Shown here piece by piece: positions 15,111-16,971 of a DNA stretch of 16,971 bases. The notes under the pieces were generated by a model. The model saw nothing but the letters and a program-made list of their open reading frames with translations, was not told the origin of the DNA and made no database searches. The position numbers and the translations under genes were made by a program. This stretch comes from Collinsella sp. (lineage in GTDB: Bacteria > Actinomycetota > Coriobacteriia > Coriobacteriales > Coriobacteriaceae): positions 1 through 16,971 of the forward strand of contig DYAA01000113.1 of assembly GCA_019419405.1 (NCBI GenBank), written 5' to 3'. Numbering within the stretch: the first letter of the stretch is position 1; every line of letters starts with the position of its first letter.

Positions 15111-15139
15111 TTAGTATTTTGGCCATTTGGCACTATAAT
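15111..15139 (+). promoter_or_regulatory. Promoter of the PTS IIA gene
   Basis: TTAGTA (15111-15116), a 17-base spacer, and a perfect TATAAT (15134-15139). It lies 49 bases before the start codon. A small GCGCAA-AACG-TTGCGC hairpin (15152-15167) lies in the leader, ending just before the AAGAGGAG ribosome site, and could influence translation. Confidence 0.75.
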
Positions 15140-15188
15140 CACCATAGGCATGCGCAAAACGTTGCGCTTAATCAAGAGGAGAAATCGT

Positions 15189-15725
15189 ATGGGTCTGTTT
15201 GACATGTTCAAGAAGAAGGCTGAGCCCGCGGCTGCCGCTGCTCCGGCCTCCATCTCTGCTTCTGCCGGCGCCGACGTGCTGTGCTCGCCCGTCAAGGGCA
15301 AGGTCATCAAGATGGCCGACGTGCCCGATCCCGTCTTTGGTGGCGAGGTCCTGGGCAAGGGCTGTGCCGTGTGGCCCGAGGACGATCTGGTCTACGCTCC
15401 CTGCGACGGCAAGGTGACCGTCACCATGGGTCACGCCGTGGGCCTACAGTCCGATAGCGGCATCGAGGTTCTGGTGCACGTTGGCGTCGATACCGTCAAC
15501 ATGAACGGCGATGGCTTCGAGGGCTTCGTCAAGGCCGACGACGTCGTGAAGGCCGGCCAGCCCATGCTCAAGATCGACCGCGCCAAGATCGCCGCCGCCG
15601 GCTACAAGGACTGCGTCGTCGTGGCCGTGTCCAACACCGCCGAGTTTGCCGATGTCGAGCTCGCCGTCGAGGCCGACTCCGCTGTCGCCGCCGGTGACGC
15701 CATCGTTAAGGTCGTCCGCAAGTAA
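15189..15725 (+). CDS. crr: PTS glucose-type IIA component
   Basis: 178 residues. It accepts phosphate from HPr and passes it to the IIB domain of sugar permeases; in many bacteria it also has regulatory roles. The active histidine is H97 in IEVLVHVGVDTV and the conserved assisting histidine is H82 in MGHAVGL. Other family motifs are SPVKGKVIKMADVPDPVF and LGKGCAVWPED. The N-terminal 34 residues are a Lys then Ala/Pro/Ser-rich linker (FKKKAEPAAAAAPASISASA), as in linkers of fused IIBCA permeases, suggesting a freed domain or a flexible tether. AAGAGGAG precedes the start. It has its own promoter and terminator, so it is monocistronic and probably serves several permeases. It lies next to the phospho-beta-glucosidase gene. 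Confidence 0.93.
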   Translation: MGLFDMFKKKAEPAAAAAPASISASAGADVLCSPVKGKVIKMADVPDPVFGGEVLGKGCAVWPEDDLVYAPCDGKVTVTMGHAVGLQSDSGIEVLVHVGVDTVNMNGDGFEGFVKADDVVKAGQPMLKIDRAKIAAAGYKDCVVVAVSNTAEFADVELAVEADSAVAAGDAIVKVVRK

Positions 15726-15751
15726 ACTGCGGCATCATAAGGATGTGCAAG

Positions 15752-15783
15752 GGTGGTCGGGTTGTCCGGCCACCTTTTTTATT
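15752..15783 (+). terminator. Rho-independent terminator of the PTS IIA gene
   Basis: GGTGGTCGG (15752-15760) pairs with CCGGCCACC (15766-15774) around GTTGT, with one G-T wobble, followed by TTTTTT-ATT. It lies 26 bases past the stop. It is the only textbook T-tract terminator seen in the window. Confidence 0.9.
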
Positions 15784-15886
15784 GCACCGCGGGGAAGCGT
15801 TTTATTGCACGTTGGGCGGGCTCGCAAACCGTTCGGACGCTAAAACGAACCGACCGCGCCTTCGTGCCGTCGAGGGTGTTAATAAG

Positions 15887-15914
15887 TTGATAGTATGGGC
15901 TTACTTTTTACAAC
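15887..15914 (+). promoter_or_regulatory. Candidate promoter of the lipoprotein gene
   Basis: TTGATA (15887-15892) and TACAAC (15909-15914) with a 16-base spacer, 48 bases before the start codon, in the AT-rich part of the intergenic region. Upstream, TTTTATTGCAC occurs twice (about 15777 and 15801), of unknown meaning. Confidence 0.45.
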
Positions 15915-15961
15915 GTGCGCCGCGTCTGGGAAGCGCGGTGCCGCTCATTGGGAGGAACAAC

Positions 15962-16519
15962 ATGAAAAAGAAGCTGCTGCTTGCGCCCCTCATGGCCGTC
16001 TTGGTTGCATGCGTGGTCGTGCTTTCCGGCTGTGGAGGTCCTTCGGTCGAGGAACTCATCACCGAGGATCTTACGACGCAGTTTGACGAGGTCAAGAACG
16101 GTGGCGACGACTTCCTCTCTGGTCTGGAGGAGGCTTCGGGCGACGAGTTCGAGCAGCTGGGTATCGATCCCAAGGAGTACGCCAAGACCTATCTCGAGGG
16201 CTTTGACTACAAGATCGGCGACGTGACGGTCGACGAGGACAAGGGTGTCGCGACCGCCGAGGTCTCTATCACCTGCAAGTCTATGAACAAGATCGTCGAG
16301 GACTTCTCCACTCAGTATCAGGAGAAGGTCGCTGCGCTTGACACGGTTCCTTCCGATGACGAGCTGTACAAGATGGCCGGTCAGGTTATGGTCGATGTGA
16401 CCAAGGCCACCGAGCCCAGGAAGACCACGGTTATCTTCAAGTACACCTGCAACGACGACGGCGAGTGGTCTGCCGATGACTCCGTCAACTCCGAGATGAT
16501 GGATGCAATGCTGAGCTAG
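15962..16519 (+). CDS. Secreted lipoprotein of unknown function
   Basis: 185 residues. The signal peptide starts MKKKLLLAPLMAVLVACVVV and ends in the lipobox LSGC, so C24 should be lipidated and the protein anchored outside the membrane. The mature part is acidic and helical at first (VEELITEDLTTQFDEVKNGG), then a mixed alpha/beta domain (DYKIGDVTVDEDKGVATAEV) resembling small NTF2/DUF5105-like lipoproteins of Gram-positives. It ends in an acidic stretch with DDSVNSEMMDAMLS. GGGAGGAA precedes the ATG at 15962; an upstream in-frame extension has no such site. It is a single gene with its own promoter, followed 3 bases after the stop by element B. The family name is tentative; secretion and lipidation are well supported. 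Confidence 0.88.
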   Translation: MKKKLLLAPLMAVLVACVVVLSGCGGPSVEELITEDLTTQFDEVKNGGDDFLSGLEEASGDEFEQLGIDPKEYAKTYLEGFDYKIGDVTVDEDKGVATAEVSITCKSMNKIVEDFSTQYQEKVAALDTVPSDDELYKMAGQVMVDVTKATEPRKTTVIFKYTCNDDGEWSADDSVNSEMMDAMLS

Positions 16520-16522
16520 TTT

Positions 16523-16671
16523 GTTGCGGCGTTTTACCAAACGCCGCAACTGCTCGACGCTGCGCGGGCACCAGAGCGACAACTTGTCATTCAAAGAGGA
16601 CGGCATGACCAGAAGGTCTATGCCGTCCTCTTTTCATGCCAATTTGTTCGCTCTGGTGCCCGCTCGCTGTC
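16523..16671 (+). ncRNA. Structured element B: hairpin plus long stem
   Basis: It begins 4 bases after the lipoprotein stop. Hairpin 1 has 12 bp (16523-16534 with 16539-16550) and the loop TACC. The long hairpin has CGGGCACCAGAGCG (16565-16578) pairing with CGCTCTGGTGCCCG (16649-16662), ACAA with TTGT across one bulged T (16648), and an inner 13-bp stem AAAGAGGACGGCA (16593-16605) with TGCCGTCCTCTTT (16621-16633). GACC-AGAA-GGTC caps it. Flanks GACGCTGCGCGGG and CCCGCTCGCTGTC are identical to element A. Stem sequences differ from A but pairing is kept. Confidence 0.6.
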
Positions 16672-16697
16672 CGTCCTCTACCTGCGGCGTTGTCATG

Positions 16698-16740
16698 GTA
16701 GTCATTGGGGCGGCACTTGGGGACGTTCCTTTTAATATGA
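16698..16740. repeat. Decayed REP-like palindrome (R3)
   Basis: GGTAGTCATTGGGG followed by CACTTGGGGACGTTCC and TTTTAATATGA. This is the same order as R2 (GTAGTCATT, GGGGACGTTC, TTAAATGA) but with an insertion and a damaged right arm, so the hairpin is weak. It lies 27 bases after element B. Confidence 0.6.
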
Positions 16741-16766
16741 GCAGGACATTGTCAAGAGGCAAAATC

Positions 16767-16798
16767 GGGCCTGGCCCCAACGATATGGGGTCAGGCCC
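16767..16798. repeat. 13-bp GC-rich palindrome
   Basis: GGGCCTGGCCCCA (16767-16779) pairs with TGGGGTCAGGCCC (16786-16798) around ACGATA, with one G-T wobble. It may be a REP-type repeat or a weak terminator. No T-run follows on plus; on minus it is followed by GATTTTGC. Confidence 0.65.
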
Positions 16799-16971
16799 TC
16801 TCCCTATATCAACCCGTCCGCGGCGACCTTGGCGTGTCTTACCGACGCTCGTCTTTGCAGTTTAATATCCGCCCGTGGCGATCTCTCGCTGGGCAATCCG
16901 TTGCTACGGCTGAGGCTTCTACGTCGAACCGACAGTCTGTGCACGCGTGTGGCGCCCTGGGCGCTCGCAGA

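Larger units (their letters stand above)
16672..16971. other. Non-coding stretch with palindromes to the right edge
   Basis: No believable gene on either strand. It holds the decayed REP copy at 16698-16740 and the GC-rich hairpin at 16767-16798. After about 16800 I see no recognisable feature up to the window end. Confidence 0.5.

Noticed and set aside
15092..15112. tRNA T-arm-like GATTCGAACCCTC on the minus strand
   Set aside because: No acceptor stem, D-arm or anticodon arm can be built around it. At most it is a relic of a tRNA end.
13568..15358. Long open frame of 596 codons on minus across the GH1 gene
   Set aside because: Antisense to a clear GH1 enzyme; Val/Leu/Ala/His-biased with no domain.

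Overview
The window looks like chromosomal DNA of a high-GC anaerobic actinobacterium of the Coriobacteriia, most likely Collinsella or a close relative. This is inferred from the GC-rich codon use, the gene types (cytoplasmic MgtA-type Mg2+ pump, PTS IIA, GH1 6-phospho-beta-glucosidase, a LuxR-tail remnant) and the many short palindromic intergenic repeats. No rRNA, tRNA, CRISPR array or complete transposase was found.

Layout. (1) 1-3053, minus strand: a three-gene operon of zinc-ribbon and SPFH proteins resembling the Bacillus ydjG/ydjI cluster. The first gene carries a one-base frameshift and the last runs off the left edge. (2) 3054-3683: a repeat-rich stretch holding a possible 42-residue zinc-ribbon ORF, REP-like palindromes and the C-terminal tail of a broken LuxR-type regulator. 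(3) 3684-6452, minus: mgtA, preceded by a roughly 270-nt leader with a candidate promoter, a small leader ORF and an inserted 15-bp palindrome. (4) 6888-7568, plus: pyrE, followed directly by structured element A. (5) 7776-8705: a small islet bounded by repeats, carrying an XRE regulator fused to a desulfoferrodoxin-like iron domain. (6) 8708-12320, minus: an RpiR/SIS regulator and, upstream of it, a large glycoside hydrolase-like protein. The latter is divergent from an AraC regulator (12435-13427) across a compact promoter/operator region. (7) 13598-15037, plus: GH1 6-phospho-beta-glucosidase. (8) 15189-15725: stand-alone PTS IIA-Glc with clear promoter and terminator. (9) 15962-16519: a secreted lipoprotein, followed directly by structured element B and more palindromes to the right edge.

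Genes 6-8 read as a carbohydrate-use neighbourhood: a glycan-cleaving enzyme with a local AraC switch, a sugar-phosphate-sensing RpiR regulator, a phospho-glucosidase for PTS-imported beta-glucosides, and a PTS phosphocarrier.

The most interesting signal is the pair of about 149-nt elements (A at 7568-7716, B at 16523-16671). Each starts at or within 4 nt of a stop codon. Each has a GC-rich hairpin with a TACC loop followed by one long imperfect hairpin. The stems differ in sequence between the copies but stay complementary, while loops and flanks (TACC, GACC-AGAA-GGTC, GACGCTGCGCGGG, CCCGCTCGCTGTC) are identical. That pattern is expected of a structured RNA or a hairpin recognised as single-stranded DNA.
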